From: SAR86 cluster bacterium SAR86B
Lineage (GTDB): Bacteria; Pseudomonadota; Gammaproteobacteria; Magnimaribacterales; Magnimaribacteraceae
Length of the DNA: 64,000 nucleotides
Reading direction: 5' to 3'
NCBI GenBank assembly: GCA_905182235.1
Contig: CAJJAM010000016.1
Span: 1 to 64,000, forward strand
Part shown: positions 34,178 through 44,245 of the stretch, piece by piece
Layout: each line of letters opens with the position of its first letter
Numbering within the stretch: position 1 is the stretch's first letter
Position numbers and translations under genes: made by a program
The notes under the pieces: model-generated
The model's database searches: none
What the model was told of the DNA's origin: nothing
Seen by the model: only the letters and a program-made list of their open reading frames with translations

Positions 34178-35193
34178 GACAATGATTTGCTGAAGATCAC
34201 TAACTCATCGAGTTTCTTTAGACCTTCACCGCTCTCGACACAGTTTTTTGCTTCCGAAACGCCTTCTTTTAAACTACCAGCAACTCCAGAAGCATATAAA
34301 GCTGCTCCTGAATTCATAGCAATCATGGAGGATGCTGCATAGTTTTTATTTAATAAGCCTTGTTTTATTATGGATAAACTTTCTGAAGCCGAAGAAACCA
34401 TAAGAGAATCAAGCGGTTTTTTACTAAAACCAAAATCTTCTGGTCCAATGACATATTCTTTAATGGATCCATTAATCAATTCAGCAACATAAGTCTCTTC
34501 CGCTATACTTATCTCATCCAAGTGATCCTTTGAATGAACCACCAGAACATGGTTACTGCCTAGCTCTTTAAGTACTTCTGCAATCGGCCTAACCCACTTC
34601 TTGGCGTAGACGCCTATCACTTGATTGAGCGCACCAGCAGGATTAGTTAGAGGGCCTAGTAAATTAAATATGGTTTTTAAACCCATCTCCTTTCTTGGAC
34701 CAATAGCATGTTTCATTGCGCTATGGTGGGCAGGTGCAAACATAAAGCCCACGCCTACCTCTTCAATGCACCTAGATACATCTTTTGGACTTAATTCTAG
34801 AGATAAACCCGCATGTTCGAGTAAATCAGCACTTCCGCTGCTTCTGGTGGCGCTTCTATTGCCATGCTTAGCTACTTTTGCTCCACATGCACAAGCGATA
34901 AAAGCTGCTGCCGTGGAAACATTAAAAATACCTACACCCGTTCCTCCGGTCCCACAAGTATCCACTAAATGATGGCTGCTTACTTCTACCTTCTCTGAAA
35001 GTTCTCTCATGACATTAACAGCGCCTACAACCTCGTTTACTGATTCTCCTTTAATATTAAGCGCCACTAAAAAAGCTCCTATTTGAGCGTCAGTGGACCT
35101 TCCTTCTAGGATTTGAAGCATGACAGAGGTCATGTCCTCTCTGCGCAGGTCGTTACCCTTAATTATCTCCGAAAGTGCTTCTTTTATTTCCAT
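34174..35193 (-). CDS. trpD: anthranilate phosphoribosyltransferase
   Basis: The 339-residue product has the TrpD signatures VDTCGTGGTGVGIFNVSTAA, KHGNRSATRSSGSADLLEH, GFMFAPAHHSAMKHAIGPRK and GLKTIFNLLGPLTNPA. It transfers phosphoribosyl to anthranilate. It stands alone rather than fused to the TrpG domain as in E. coli. Two bases after trpG, and it overlaps trpC. Confidence 0.97.
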   Translation of the reverse strand: MEIKEALSEIIKGNDLRREDMTSVMLQILEGRSTDAQIGAFLVALNIKGESVNEVVGAVNVMRELSEKVEVSSHHLVDTCGTGGTGVGIFNVSTAAAFIACACGAKVAKHGNRSATRSSGSADLLEHAGLSLELSPKDVSRCIEEVGVGFMFAPAHHSAMKHAIGPRKEMGLKTIFNLLGPLTNPAGALNQVIGVYAKKWVRPIAEVLKELGSNHVLVVHSKDHLDEISIAEETYVAELINGSIKEYVIGPEDFGFSKKPLDSLMVSSASESLSIIKQGLLNKNYAASSMIAMNSGAALYASGVAGSLKEGVSEAKNCVESGEGLKKLDELVIFSKSLS

Positions 35194-35195
35194 TT

Positions 35196-35762
35196 TTAAA
35201 ACATATTTAAAAAATTATCTAGTAATTGCACGCCAGAATCTGTAGCTATTGATTCTGGATGAAACTGTAAGCCAACTAGCGGTAGAGAATTGTGCTGGAT
35301 GGCCATGATAGTATCGTCTTTTGTTCTTGCAGTGATGTCAAAATCAGGGCTTAAAGTCTCGGGTTCAATTACTAAAGAATGGTATCGTACTGCCATAAAC
35401 TCTAAAGGCATCCCTTTAAAAATTCCAGTACCTTCGTGTTCAATTTTAGATAATTTTCCATGCATCAACTCAGTAGCTCTTACTATCTCTGATCCAAAAG
35501 CAGACCCTATGCATTGATGGCCCAAACATACTCCTAATATAGGAATACTTTCCTTAAAATGTTTAATTGCTTCGACGGAGATACCTGCTTCTTTCGGAGT
35601 ACACGGCCCTGGAGAAATAACCAAAAACTCAGGTTTAAGTTTTTCAATCTCTTCAAGTGAAATCATGTCATTCCTTACAACTTCTACCTGTTGCCCAAGC
35701 TGATAAAAGTACTGCACAAGGTTGTAGGTAAAAGAATCATAATTATCTATCATTAATAACAT
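35196..35762 (-). CDS. trpG: anthranilate synthase glutaminase subunit
   Basis: The 188-residue class-I glutamine amidotransferase has MIDNYDSFTYNLVQYF, the nucleophile Cys in GVCLGHQCIG and the His-Glu pair in LQFHPESI. It supplies ammonia to TrpE; in many bacteria the same subunit also serves PabB (para-aminobenzoate). Placed between trpE and trpD with two-base gaps on both sides. Confidence 0.96.
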   Translation of the reverse strand: MLLMIDNYDSFTYNLVQYFYQLGQQVEVVRNDMISLEEIEKLKPEFLVISPGPCTPKEAGISVEAIKHFKESIPILGVCLGHQCIGSAFGSEIVRATELMHGKLSKIEHEGTGIFKGMPLEFMAVRYHSLVIEPETLSPDFDITARTKDDTIMAIQHNSLPLVGLQFHPESIATDSGVQLLDNFLNMF

Positions 35763-35764
35763 AA

Positions 35765-37213
35765 TCAGCCCTCTAATTTTTCTTGGACCATTTCTGCAGC
35801 TTTAAAAATTGCTCGCCCTTTATTTAGAGACTCTTTCCATTCTAAATCGGGGTTAGAATCAGCAACCCAACCTCCCCCTGCTTGAATATATAGCATGCTG
35901 TCCTTTATGACTGCAGTCCTTATAGCAATAGCCATGTCCATATTGCCTTGCCAAGAAAGATAGCCAACAGCGCCTCCATAAATACCTCTTTTAACAGGTT
36001 CAATTTCGTCTATTATTTCCATGGCCCTAATTTTAGGTGCTCCTGAAACTGTTCCTGCTGGAAAAGTGGCCCTGAAAACATCCATTGCAGTCAAACCTTT
36101 TTTTATTTTAGCTTTTACATTCGAAACCATGTGCATCACATGGCTGTACTTTTCAACACCAAACTTCTGGGTTACTTCAACGCTTCCAGGCTCGGCTACT
36201 TTACCTATATCATTTCTACCTAAATCAATGAGCATTAAGTGTTCTGCTATCTCTTTAGGGTCATTCAGCATATCTGATTCCATGGCCAAATCATCATCTT
36301 CATCGTGCCCTCTTCTTCTTGTACCTGCAATTGGTCTGACCGTTACTTCCTCATCCTCTAAGCGGGCAAGTATTTCAGGTGACGAACCAACAATATAAAA
36401 ATCTTCTAAATTTAGATAATATAAATACGGAGAAGGGTTTAGATGTCTTATGGCCCTATAAAGCGCTATGGGATCTGCTGTGAAAGGAATAGACATTCTT
36501 TGAGATCCAACAACCTGCATAACATCCCCGGAGTATATGTATTCTTTAACTCTTCTTACTGAAGCTTTAAATTTATTTTCACCAAAACTTGAAATGAAAT
36601 CAGACTCATCTATCGATTGTTCAGGCTGTATCAATGCTTGATCAGAAAGGGGTGACTGCAATTGTTTTTCGAGGTCATCCAGCCTGACTTCTGCTAATTC
36701 CTTTTGCTCCTCAGAATCCGAGTCCACGAGAACAATAAGATACAGTTTGTTCTTTAAGTTATCAAAAACTGCCACTTCTTCCGAAACCATAAAGAGGATA
36801 TCAGGAGTGCCCAAGGTGTCAGTAGGTTGAGAGTCTTTTAATCTAGGCTCGATGTACCGTACACAGTCATAACCAAAGTACCCCACCAAACCACCATTAA
36901 ATTTAGGCAGACCTTGTATTTCATTAATTTGAAATTCTTTCTGATAATTTTCAATAAACTCTAATGGGTCACTAATTTCTTTTGATTCTATAATTCTGCC
37001 CTTATGGGTAACCTCTAAATGGTTTCCTGAGATCCTAATAATTTTATCAGCAGGAAGACCAATCAACGAGTACCTGGCCCACTTATCCCCTCCTTCAACT
37101 GACTCAAATAGGTACGAGAATGGAGCGTTGGCCAATTTTTGATAGACGCTTAAAGGAGTCTCCATATCAGCTAGGATTTCTCTAGAAATAGGTACTTTGT
37201 TTTGAATGGCCAC
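35765..37213 (-). CDS. trpE: anthranilate synthase component I
   Basis: The 482-residue chorismate-using enzyme has the feedback-site segment YLFESVEGG, DVMQVVGSQRMSIPF, YIVGSSPEILARLEDEEVTVRPIAGTR split across two blocks, and the C-terminal ATFPAGTVSGAPKIRAMEII. It converts chorismate to anthranilate with TrpG. No leader peptide or attenuator fits upstream: rpe ends five bases before it, so it is not controlled by classical trp attenuation. Confidence 0.97.
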   Translation of the reverse strand: MAIQNKVPISREILADMETPLSVYQKLANAPFSYLFESVEGGDKWARYSLIGLPADKIIRISGNHLEVTHKGRIIESKEISDPLEFIENYQKEFQINEIQGLPKFNGGLVGYFGYDCVRYIEPRLKDSQPTDTLGTPDILFMVSEEVAVFDNLKNKLYLIVLVDSDSEEQKELAEVRLDDLEKQLQSPLSDQALIQPEQSIDESDFISSFGENKFKASVRRVKEYIYSGDVMQVVGSQRMSIPFTADPIALYRAIRHLNPSPYLYYLNLEDFYIVGSSPEILARLEDEEVTVRPIAGTRRRGHDEDDDLAMESDMLNDPKEIAEHLMLIDLGRNDIGKVAEPGSVEVTQKFGVEKYSHVMHMVSNVKAKIKKGLTAMDVFRATFPAGTVSGAPKIRAMEIIDEIEPVKRGIYGGAVGYLSWQGNMDMAIAIRTAVIKDSMLYIQAGGGWVADSNPDLEWKESLNKGRAIFKAAEMVQEKLEG

Positions 37214-37218
37214 TGAAA

Positions 37219-37896
37219 TTAGCTTACCGCTAGTAAAGCTTCCCTCATTCTAATGATTATATCTTGATAATTATCTTCATTAAAAATTGCAGATCCGGAA
37301 ACAAAAGTATCAGCACCAGCTGCAGCGACATCCGCTATGTTATTCAGTTTTATTCCACCATCGACTTCTAGTCTTATATCCAAACCCCTTTCATCAATCA
37401 TCGATCTTAATTTAACAACTTTTTCAAGAACAGGCGTGATGAACTCTTGACCACCAAAACCTGGATTAACTGACATAAGAAGAACCATGTCTAGCTTATC
37501 CCAGCAGTTTTCCAATACGCTTAATGAAGTGGCGGGGTTTAAAACAAGACCCGCTTTGCAGTTTTTTGATTTAATGAGTTGCAGAGACCTGTCTACATGG
37601 TCCGAAGCCTCTGGATGGAAAGTGATGTAAGTTGCTCCTGCATGAGCAAAAGTTTCTATAAGAGAGTCAACTGGCTTTACCATGAGATGAACATCTATAG
37701 GGGCATTTATCCCGTGCTTTCTCAGAGCTTCGCAGACCATGGGGCCTATCGTTAAATTAGGTACGTAATGATTGTCCATTACATCAAAATGCACCCAATC
37801 TGCCCCAGCAGTTAAGACATTATCAACTTCCTCGCCTAATCTAGCAAAATCTGCAGATAAAATTGATGGAGCTATTATATATTCTTGTTTTGCCAT
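37219..37896 (-). CDS. rpe: ribulose-phosphate 3-epimerase
   Basis: The 225-residue TIM barrel has [57 protein letters not shown] and [12 protein letters not shown]. It interconverts ribulose-5-P and xylulose-5-P. In Pseudomonas rpe-gph lies before trpE; here gph is absent and rpe is joined directly to trpE. Confidence 0.97.
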   Translation of the reverse strand: MAKQEYIIAPSILSADFARLGEEVDNVLTAGADWVHFDVMDNHYVPNLTIGPMVCEALRKHGINAPIDVHLMVKPVDSLIETFAHAGATYITFHPEASDHVDRSLQLIKSKNCKAGLVLNPATSLSVLENCWDKLDMVLLMSVNPGFGGQEFITPVLEKVVKLRSMIDERGLDIRLEVDGGIKLNNIADVAAAGADTFVSGSAIFNEDNYQDIIIRMREALLAVS

Positions 37897-37921
37897 TACA
37901 TTACCGGGGAATGAAGCAAGT

Positions 37922-38590
37922 TTACCCTTCGTTCAATAAAGCGTCTAATTTTTCTATATCCTTGGGCGTGTTTATATTGAAGAGAGTCCCACCATAAAGT
38001 CTTCCAGTTACAAGGTCTTTAGAGCAAGCAGGCTTTAAAATAGATTCCCATAAGCCATACTTCCTTCCTTTTACAGCATTAAATAAACAAGGGTCCATAA
38101 GGGCTATTCCAGAGAAAGTTAACCTTAAAGCTTCTATGGAATCTCTTACCAGGCCCTCTTGAAGCGAGACATCTCCCTCGGGGTGATCTTCAGGGTTGTT
38201 CTTTAGTATCAAATGAGCTGACTTAGATTCCTCAAGTGCCATCTCACTAAAGTCTAAATCTGTCCACACATCCGCACTCATTAAAAGAAACACGTCTTGA
38301 CCCAATAAACACAAAGAGTTGCCTATCCCTCCTCCAGTCCCTAGCAGCTCCTCTTCTTCAGAATATTGAATATTCACTCCGTATTTTGAGCCATCACCCA
38401 GAAACTCTTTAATTTGCTCACCTTTATGAAAAAGATTAATAACAAAGTCTTTTATACCGCATTCTCTGAGCCTTTCTATGTTCCAGAGTATTAGCGGCTT
38501 ACCTTTTATTTTTATCAGCGGCTTAGGTAAATTCGAGTTAAGCGACCTTAGTCTAGTGCCTTTACCCGCTGCAAGTATAAAAGCCTTCAT
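37922..38590 (-). CDS. murU: nucleotidyltransferase, MurU-like (MurNAc-1-P uridylyltransferase)
   Basis: The 222-residue product is a sugar-1-phosphate nucleotidyltransferase with [22 protein letters not shown], split by Leu/Ser as usual, then [16 protein letters not shown] and [25 protein letters not shown] in separate blocks. Coupling by a 4-base overlap to an AmgK-like kinase points to MurU of the cell-wall recycling route, which makes UDP-MurNAc without de novo synthesis. Without the neighbour a general NTP transferase would be the call. Confidence 0.88.
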   Translation of the reverse strand: MKAFILAAGKGTRLRSLNSNLPKPLIKIKGKPLILWNIERLRECGIKDFVINLFHKGEQIKEFLGDGSKYGVNIQYSEEEELLGTGGGIGNSLCLLGQDVFLLMSADVWTDLDFSEMALEESKSAHLILKNNPEDHPEGDVSLQEGLVRDSIEALRLTFSGIALMDPCLFNAVKGRKYGLWESILKPACSKDLVTGRLYGGTLFNINTPKDIEKLDALLNEG

Positions 38591-39603
38591 GAATTAGTTT
38601 TTAGTTTTGATTCTAAAGCCGGCAGGATTTTCTTTTGTAAAAAAACACTAAGTTTACTTAAGTTTTCATAACGTGAGGATGCATCAATCATGTAAAGCAG
38701 AGTCTGTTTAAGATCTACAAGTCTATATGATTTACCATCCCTTAAATGCAACCTAGTTAAAGTACCTAATATTCTTAATTGCCTCTGAAGGCCTGCTAAA
38801 TCTATCCATCTCTTCATCATATTGTCATCCACATCCGGTAACACCCCTGCAGCTTGAGCTTTAAGAACATAATCACTTAAGAATTGGTTAAATTCTTCGG
38901 GCTTCCAGACGTTATCTAAATCTTTAAGTAATGAAACAGGATCTAAAAAGACAGGTCCTATCACCGCATCTTGGAAATCAAGTATCCCAGCACAACCGTC
39001 TTCAAGAACCATAATGTTCCTGGATTCAAAGTCAAAATGACAAAGTACTTGAGGTTGTTCAAAGAAAGTCTGCAAGATAATCTCATAAGACTCTTTCAAT
39101 AAAATAGATTCTGCATCTTGCAGATCAAAATTTAAGAATCCCTTAAGGAACCATTCTTCAAAAAGCATTATTTGTTCAGCTGCCTGATCATAACTTAACG
39201 TTTCTAAGGAAGAACTGGGAATGCTAGTTTGTATAGCAATCATTTCATCTAAAGCAGCTGAATATAAACTATGAGCATTCTTTCTACTTAACTCAAACTG
39301 ATAAAGCTTGTCTCCAAAGTCCTCTAAAACCATGAAACCTTTCTTAAAATCATGATAAATAACTTGAGGGACCCTGACTTGATTCTCTTTAAAGAATTGA
39401 GAGAAAAACAAGAACCTCTCATTGGATTCTTTATCAGGTGGAGAAAATACTCCTATTAAAGTATCTGAATCTCTTATTAATCTAAAATACTTTCTAAAAC
39501 TTGCCTCTTCTCTTAAGGGAACAGCTTTCTTCACCAGACTATCTCCGGCAGACAGTAATTGCTTATTTGCCCAAGTAAGGAGGCCTTCTGGTATGTTTAT
39601 CAT
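38587..39603 (-). CDS. amgK: sugar kinase, AmgK-like (N-acetylmuramate/N-acetylglucosamine 1-kinase)
   Basis: The 338-residue product has the APH-fold kinase pattern: catalytic loop LCHFDFESRNIMV and metal motif GILDFQDAVIGP, with an N-terminal region like AmgK. In the Pseudomonas recycling path AmgK phosphorylates MurNAc at C1 for MurU. It is first in the minus-strand run and divergent from lptD, the same arrangement as in Pseudomonas. Confidence 0.88.
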   Translation of the reverse strand: MINIPEGLLTWANKQLLSAGDSLVKKAVPLREEASFRKYFRLIRDSDTLIGVFSPPDKESNERFLFFSQFFKENQVRVPQVIYHDFKKGFMVLEDFGDKLYQFELSRKNAHSLYSAALDEMIAIQTSIPSSSLETLSYDQAAEQIMLFEEWFLKGFLNFDLQDAESILLKESYEIILQTFFEQPQVLCHFDFESRNIMVLEDGCAGILDFQDAVIGPVFLDPVSLLKDLDNVWKPEEFNQFLSDYVLKAQAAGVLPDVDDNMMKRWIDLAGLQRQLRILGTLTRLHLRDGKSYRLVDLKQTLLYMIDASSRYENLSKLSVFLQKKILPALESKLKTNS

Positions 39604-39622
39604 TTGTCTATTTTAACTAACC

Positions 39623-39649
39623 TTGCCATGCATTATGATCTAATGGCAA
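39623..39649. promoter_or_regulatory. inverted repeat between amgK and lptD
   Basis: TTGCCAT (39623-39629) and ATGGCAA (39643-39649) form a perfect 7-bp dyad with 13 bases between, within the 92-base divergent gap. Spacing of about two helical turns centre to centre would suit a dimeric regulator. I cannot name one, and clear -35/-10 pairs are not obvious here. Confidence 0.35.
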
Positions 39650-39695
39650 TAATTATTGGAACCTTGAATTTAATTCTTGCTCTAACAGAATAATC

Positions 39696-41909
39696 ATGCA
39701 GAAGAATACAATACTCAAAATCCTAATTGCTTGTTCAATTTATCTAGTTTGCGTGGGCAATATATCTGCTAATCAAGAACCTATAAAAATTGAATCAATT
39801 GATGCTAAAAATGTCAGCACCGATGAATTAGGCAATTTAAAATTGTCCGGCAATGTTTACATAAAAACCAATTATCTAGAGTTTTGGAGTCAGCAAGCTA
39901 CTTACAACACTGAGAATCAAAGTTTTAAATTAGAGGGTAAAGTAAAAGCGCTTTCAAAGAACTTGTCTATAGATGCCAATGAGTTGGTCGCAAACCTTTC
40001 CAATCAAACCTTTTTTCTTTCAAAAACTTCCTACACGCTTCTTGATAGGACCTTTGGTCAAGCCGATGAATTTAGTGTTTTAGCCACAGGAAATATAGAA
40101 CTTCTCAATACTTCATTTAATAATTGCTCTAAAGATGACCCCTTTTGGGAAGTTTCTGCAAAGAAAATAACTCTTCTTAAAGATGAGCAAAATATCGTTA
40201 TTAGAGACATAAAGCTCAAAATAGGAAAAGTGCCTGTGTTCTATTTTCCATACTTAAGATCCGCAATTGGGAAAGAGCGTCTATCTGGATTCTTAACTCC
40301 AAGTGTAAGGCAAGGAAAGGATGGCTTGGATCTTACCTTCCCATATTATTTCAACCTAGCCCCAAATAAGGACTTAACTTTAGCGCCGAGATACATAGAA
40401 GAAAGGGGTAGCGGCTTGGGTTTGTCTTACAGGTATTTAAGTAAAGTTAATAGAGGTGAAATCTCTTTGTCTGCTTTATCTAAAGACAGGAAATTTAAAC
40501 AAGAAACTGGAGAGGAGTCCACAAGGTGGAAAGGAAGTTGGTCTCAAACTTCAAACATTAACAATAAAATATTTTCGGAAGTAAAATACGAAGATGCCAG
40601 CGACGAATTCTACTTTAGAGACATTAATGATGACTTGATTGGCAACTCTAGAAAAGACTATCTACAACGCGATGTAAATATTTGGTGGAACACTCCCAAA
40701 GTAAAACTTGGTCTTTCCTTAAAAGAATCTCAATCTTTGAATCCATTTTCAGTTGAAGGTTATAAATCTATTCCCGTCATAAGCTTAAGTACTTTCAAAA
40801 AAAGAAATGACTTTTTATTTATATTTTCTTCAGATTATGGAGTCTTTGAACAGAGCGGAGTAAATAAACTTTTTCAGAACCCAAAAAGGATAAAGCGTTC
40901 ATCATTTAAACCTGAACTGCGATACAAGAAGAATTTTAATAGCTCTGATTTCACTCTATCTTTAGGCTCTGAAGAAACCATCTATCGTGTTAATAATAAT
41001 AAAATAGAGAGATCAACGCCTTGGTTGGAATTTGAATACAAGGTTTTCTTAGAAAAGAACAATAAAGAATTTTACAGCCTTCTCACGCCAGTTTTTAAAT
41101 ACATAAACATAAAAGAAAATAGTCATACAAATAACCCGCAAATAGACACTAGGTATCGAAGTCAAAGTTTTCAAAACCTTTATAAAAGAAATTGGTTTTC
41201 AGGCGGAGATTTGATAACAAATCAGAACAGAGTAATTATAGGCTTAGAACACCTAACATCTTATAAAAAAGATGGTTCTAGCAATTATTTTTCCTTAGGC
41301 AAGGCCTTTCTAAGGGAGGATAGTAAACCCTTAAGCCTTCCAAATGACGTCAACGGCTCAGCACTTGTTGGGGAATTTAAGTCTTTCCTTAATCATAAAA
41401 CTTGGTTATCAGGAATGATGGAATGGAACAACAATAAAAATCAGATAAATTCTGGATTTATCGATATAACTCATGAGTCTGATACAGGATTCAGCTTAAA
41501 CATACGATCCTCCTTTAGAAGAAACTTCTCGGCAGCTAACTTAGTTCCTTGGGCAGATCGCAATGAACCCATGAAGCACATTGAGATATCTTCTCAGTGG
41601 CCCTTGTTTGAGAGTCTTACTGTCTTTACAAAACTTAAAAAAGACCTAGAGAGGTCATCATCGTCAGATATCTTATATGGGTTTCAATATTCAAATTGTT
41701 GCCTTAAAGCAGGTCTCATGAAGAGAAAATGGAAAGAACAAGATTTCTTCTCATGGCAAATGGATTACTCAGATCCTTTCTCAGCTTTATCTAACGGCTA
41801 TGACCCTATAAAAGAAAGAGATAATATTTATATATTTTTTGAATTTAAACAATTAGGTAGATTGGGAAAAGAAATCTCTGATGTAATCTCTTCAACTTTA
41901 TTAGAATAA
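39696..41909 (+). CDS. lptD: LPS-assembly outer-membrane protein LptD
   Basis: The 737-residue product starts with a signal peptide (about 1-25), then an OstA/LptA-like periplasmic domain (about 30-150, with the repeated LSGNVYIKTNYLEFWSQQA pattern) and a long C-terminal beta-barrel region starting at FPYLRSAIGKERLSGFLTPS. With LptE it inserts lipopolysaccharide into the outer leaflet. It heads the classical lptD-surA-pdxA-rsmA group. Confidence 0.95.
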   Translation: MQKNTILKILIACSIYLVCVGNISANQEPIKIESIDAKNVSTDELGNLKLSGNVYIKTNYLEFWSQQATYNTENQSFKLEGKVKALSKNLSIDANELVANLSNQTFFLSKTSYTLLDRTFGQADEFSVLATGNIELLNTSFNNCSKDDPFWEVSAKKITLLKDEQNIVIRDIKLKIGKVPVFYFPYLRSAIGKERLSGFLTPSVRQGKDGLDLTFPYYFNLAPNKDLTLAPRYIEERGSGLGLSYRYLSKVNRGEISLSALSKDRKFKQETGEESTRWKGSWSQTSNINNKIFSEVKYEDASDEFYFRDINDDLIGNSRKDYLQRDVNIWWNTPKVKLGLSLKESQSLNPFSVEGYKSIPVISLSTFKKRNDFLFIFSSDYGVFEQSGVNKLFQNPKRIKRSSFKPELRYKKNFNSSDFTLSLGSEETIYRVNNNKIERSTPWLEFEYKVFLEKNNKEFYSLLTPVFKYINIKENSHTNNPQIDTRYRSQSFQNLYKRNWFSGGDLITNQNRVIIGLEHLTSYKKDGSSNYFSLGKAFLREDSKPLSLPNDVNGSALVGEFKSFLNHKTWLSGMMEWNNNKNQINSGFIDITHESDTGFSLNIRSSFRRNFSAANLVPWADRNEPMKHIEISSQWPLFESLTVFTKLKKDLERSSSSDILYGFQYSNCCLKAGLMKRKWKEQDFFSWQMDYSDPFSALSNGYDPIKERDNIYIFFEFKQLGRLGKEISDVISSTLLE

Positions 41910-41950
41910 TTGCATCGTTATCAAACAAAGAAGACAATACGAACTTATAT

Positions 41951-43264
41951 ATGAAATACAAATTAATTAAATTCCAAAAAATCTATCAAGGGTGCGCCTT
42001 ATTTCTAACTGTGCTCCTTTTCTCAGTGCAAGCGCATGCCAAGATAGAGTTATTGGATAGAGTGATAGCTGTTGTTGATTCTGGGGTCGTCATGGAATCT
42101 GAGTTGAATAAGAGGGTAAAAGAAATTGTTGATAGATTGCGACAGACTGATACTGAACTACCCCCTCTGAGTGTTTTAGAAGAGCAAGTTCTTGAAAGGT
42201 TAATTACAGAAGAAATTCAAATGCAGATTGCAGAAAGAGCAGGAATTAAAATAAGTGACACTGAATTGAATAAAACATTGTTAGGCATAGCATCTCAAAA
42301 TTCACTCAGCTTAGAAGAATTTAGGACTGACATAGAGGGTCAAGGTGCCTCGTACCGTGATTTTAGAGATACGGTAAGAAAAGAAATGATTATTCAACGA
42401 GTACAAAGAGGCAAGGTTGGAGGAAGAGTAGAGATATCAGAGCAAGAGCTAGAAAATTTTATAAATTCTGAGGAAGGTAGAACAAAACTAGCTGAGGAAT
42501 ATAACGTACAGCAGATTTTGATTTCTATTCCGAGTAAAGCTAATGAAGATCAGGTCGGGAAGGCAAAAAATCAAGCATTAGATATTCTCTTGAGAATTAG
42601 AGCTGGAGAAGATTTTAGTAAGCTTGCTACAACTTATTCATCCGGACAAAACGCTTTGGAGGGGGGATATCTTGGCTGGAGAAAGGAAACAGAGCTGCCT
42701 TCACTTTTTGCTAATGAAGTTTCAAACTTAAAAGTTGGTCAGACTTCTGAACCTTTAAGAAGCGGCGCAGGATTTCATTTAATTCACCTAGCAGAAAAAA
42801 GAGGCAACACAGTTAAATTTGAAGACCAGACCCTTGCAAGACATATTCTTGTGCAAAGTTCAGAAATTAGAACCGAGACTCAAACCAAACTGCTTATCGA
42901 AGATATTGCAGGCAGATTAAAGGCAGGCGAAGATTTTAAACAACTGGCCAGACAGTTTTCTGAAGACCCTGGTTCAAAAATGGATGGTGGAGAGCTCGGA
43001 TGGAACAAAGAAGGAGATTATGACGCTGCTTTTGAAGAGGTATTGAATAAAACAGCTATTGGCGAAATATCAGAACCTTTGAAATCTTCTTTTGGATGGC
43101 ACATCATCGAAGTGCTTGATAGGAGAAATGAAGACGTTAGCAGTGAAGAGCAAAAGAATAGAGCCTACCAAATAATTTATAAACGAAAGTTTGAGCAGGA
43201 GCTGCAAAGCACACTCGTTGAATTAAGAGCTGAGGCTTATGTTGATATAAAACTGGAGTCATGA
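41951..43264 (+). CDS. surA: periplasmic chaperone/peptidyl-prolyl isomerase SurA
   Basis: The 437-residue product has a signal peptide (about 1-30), the SurA N-terminal chaperone domain (LLDRVIAVVDSGVVMESELN) and two parvulin domains, each with a GGYLGW or GGELGW-type block and a GFHLIHL/GWHIIEV end. It helps fold outer-membrane proteins such as LptD. The stop overlaps the pdxA start (ATGA). Confidence 0.97.
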   Translation: MKYKLIKFQKIYQGCALFLTVLLFSVQAHAKIELLDRVIAVVDSGVVMESELNKRVKEIVDRLRQTDTELPPLSVLEEQVLERLITEEIQMQIAERAGIKISDTELNKTLLGIASQNSLSLEEFRTDIEGQGASYRDFRDTVRKEMIIQRVQRGKVGGRVEISEQELENFINSEEGRTKLAEEYNVQQILISIPSKANEDQVGKAKNQALDILLRIRAGEDFSKLATTYSSGQNALEGGYLGWRKETELPSLFANEVSNLKVGQTSEPLRSGAGFHLIHLAEKRGNTVKFEDQTLARHILVQSSEIRTETQTKLLIEDIAGRLKAGEDFKQLARQFSEDPGSKMDGGELGWNKEGDYDAAFEEVLNKTAIGEISEPLKSSFGWHIIEVLDRRNEDVSSEEQKNRAYQIIYKRKFEQELQSTLVELRAEAYVDIKLES

Positions 43265-44244
43265 CGAAATTAGCTGTCTCCTCTGGAGACCCAGCTGGCA
43301 TTGGTCCAGATATTTGCATCAAAGCCTTTGGAACTAAAACTAAATTAAAGTACTCACCAGTAATTTTTGGTGATCCTGTTTTATTTAAAGAAAGAGCAAA
43401 GATTTTAGGTCAAAAGATAGATTTGCAGATTTATCAAGGCGAGAACGAAAAATATTTATCTAATGACTGTCTTTGGATCAAACCTCACAATTTAAAACAA
43501 CCTATCAAGCCAGGTGAACCTGACTCTGCTTATGCAGGCTATCTAATGGATCTTTTTGAAGATGCAATTGAAAGAACTATATCGAACGAATTTGATGGCC
43601 TAGTAACGGGGCCTATTAATAAAGAGTTAATGAATAAAGGAGGAGCTCCCTTTCAAGGTCACACAGAAGTACTGGCAAGAGTCTCAAAAACTCAAAAAGT
43701 GCTAATGATGCTTGCAAGCAAAGACCTGAGAGTTGCACTTGCAACCACGCACATATCTATAGCTGAAGTTCCTAAAATGATTACACGCGACAATCTCCTA
43801 AATTGCCTAACGATATTAAGGGATGATTTAAGAACTAAATGGAACATAAAGAATCCATGTATAAAGGTTCTTGGTCTTAACCCACATGCTGGCGATGGAG
43901 GTTTTATTGGTAAAGAAGATCAAGAAATTATAGCGCCCCTTGTTTCTGATCTTAATCAAAAGGACTTCAATATAATTGGTCCCGTGTCTGCTGATACGGC
44001 ATTTATTAAGAAATATGACAAGCAAAAAGTAGATGCAATTTTAGCTATGTTTCACGATCAAGGCTTACCAGTCATAAAAACTTTAGGGTTTGGGAAATTA
44101 GTAAACATAACCCTTGGATTGCCCTTTATCAGAACATCCGTGGACCATGGTACTGCCTATGATATGGCAGGAAGCGATCAGGTTGATGAGAGCAGCATGC
44201 TTGAAGCAGCAAACCTTGCAGCCTTGATAACAAGTTATCAATAA
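43261..44244 (+). CDS. pdxA: 4-hydroxythreonine-4-phosphate dehydrogenase
   Basis: The 327-residue product has SSGDPAGIGPDICIKA, the metal-site PFQGHTEVLA, LGLNPHAGDGGFIGKED and MFHDQGLPVIKTLGFG. It oxidises 4-phosphohydroxy-threonine in pyridoxal 5'-phosphate synthesis. Coupled to surA by a 4-base overlap and followed by rsmA after one base. Confidence 0.97.
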   Translation: MTKLAVSSGDPAGIGPDICIKAFGTKTKLKYSPVIFGDPVLFKERAKILGQKIDLQIYQGENEKYLSNDCLWIKPHNLKQPIKPGEPDSAYAGYLMDLFEDAIERTISNEFDGLVTGPINKELMNKGGAPFQGHTEVLARVSKTQKVLMMLASKDLRVALATTHISIAEVPKMITRDNLLNCLTILRDDLRTKWNIKNPCIKVLGLNPHAGDGGFIGKEDQEIIAPLVSDLNQKDFNIIGPVSADTAFIKKYDKQKVDAILAMFHDQGLPVIKTLGFGKLVNITLGLPFIRTSVDHGTAYDMAGSDQVDESSMLEAANLAALITSYQ

Positions 44245-44245
44245 A

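Noticed and set aside
34625-34972. Plus-strand 115-codon frame inside trpD
   Set aside because: Antisense of conserved TrpD motifs.
36021-36398. Plus-strand 125-codon frame inside trpE
   Set aside because: Antisense of conserved TrpE motifs; product shows no domain.
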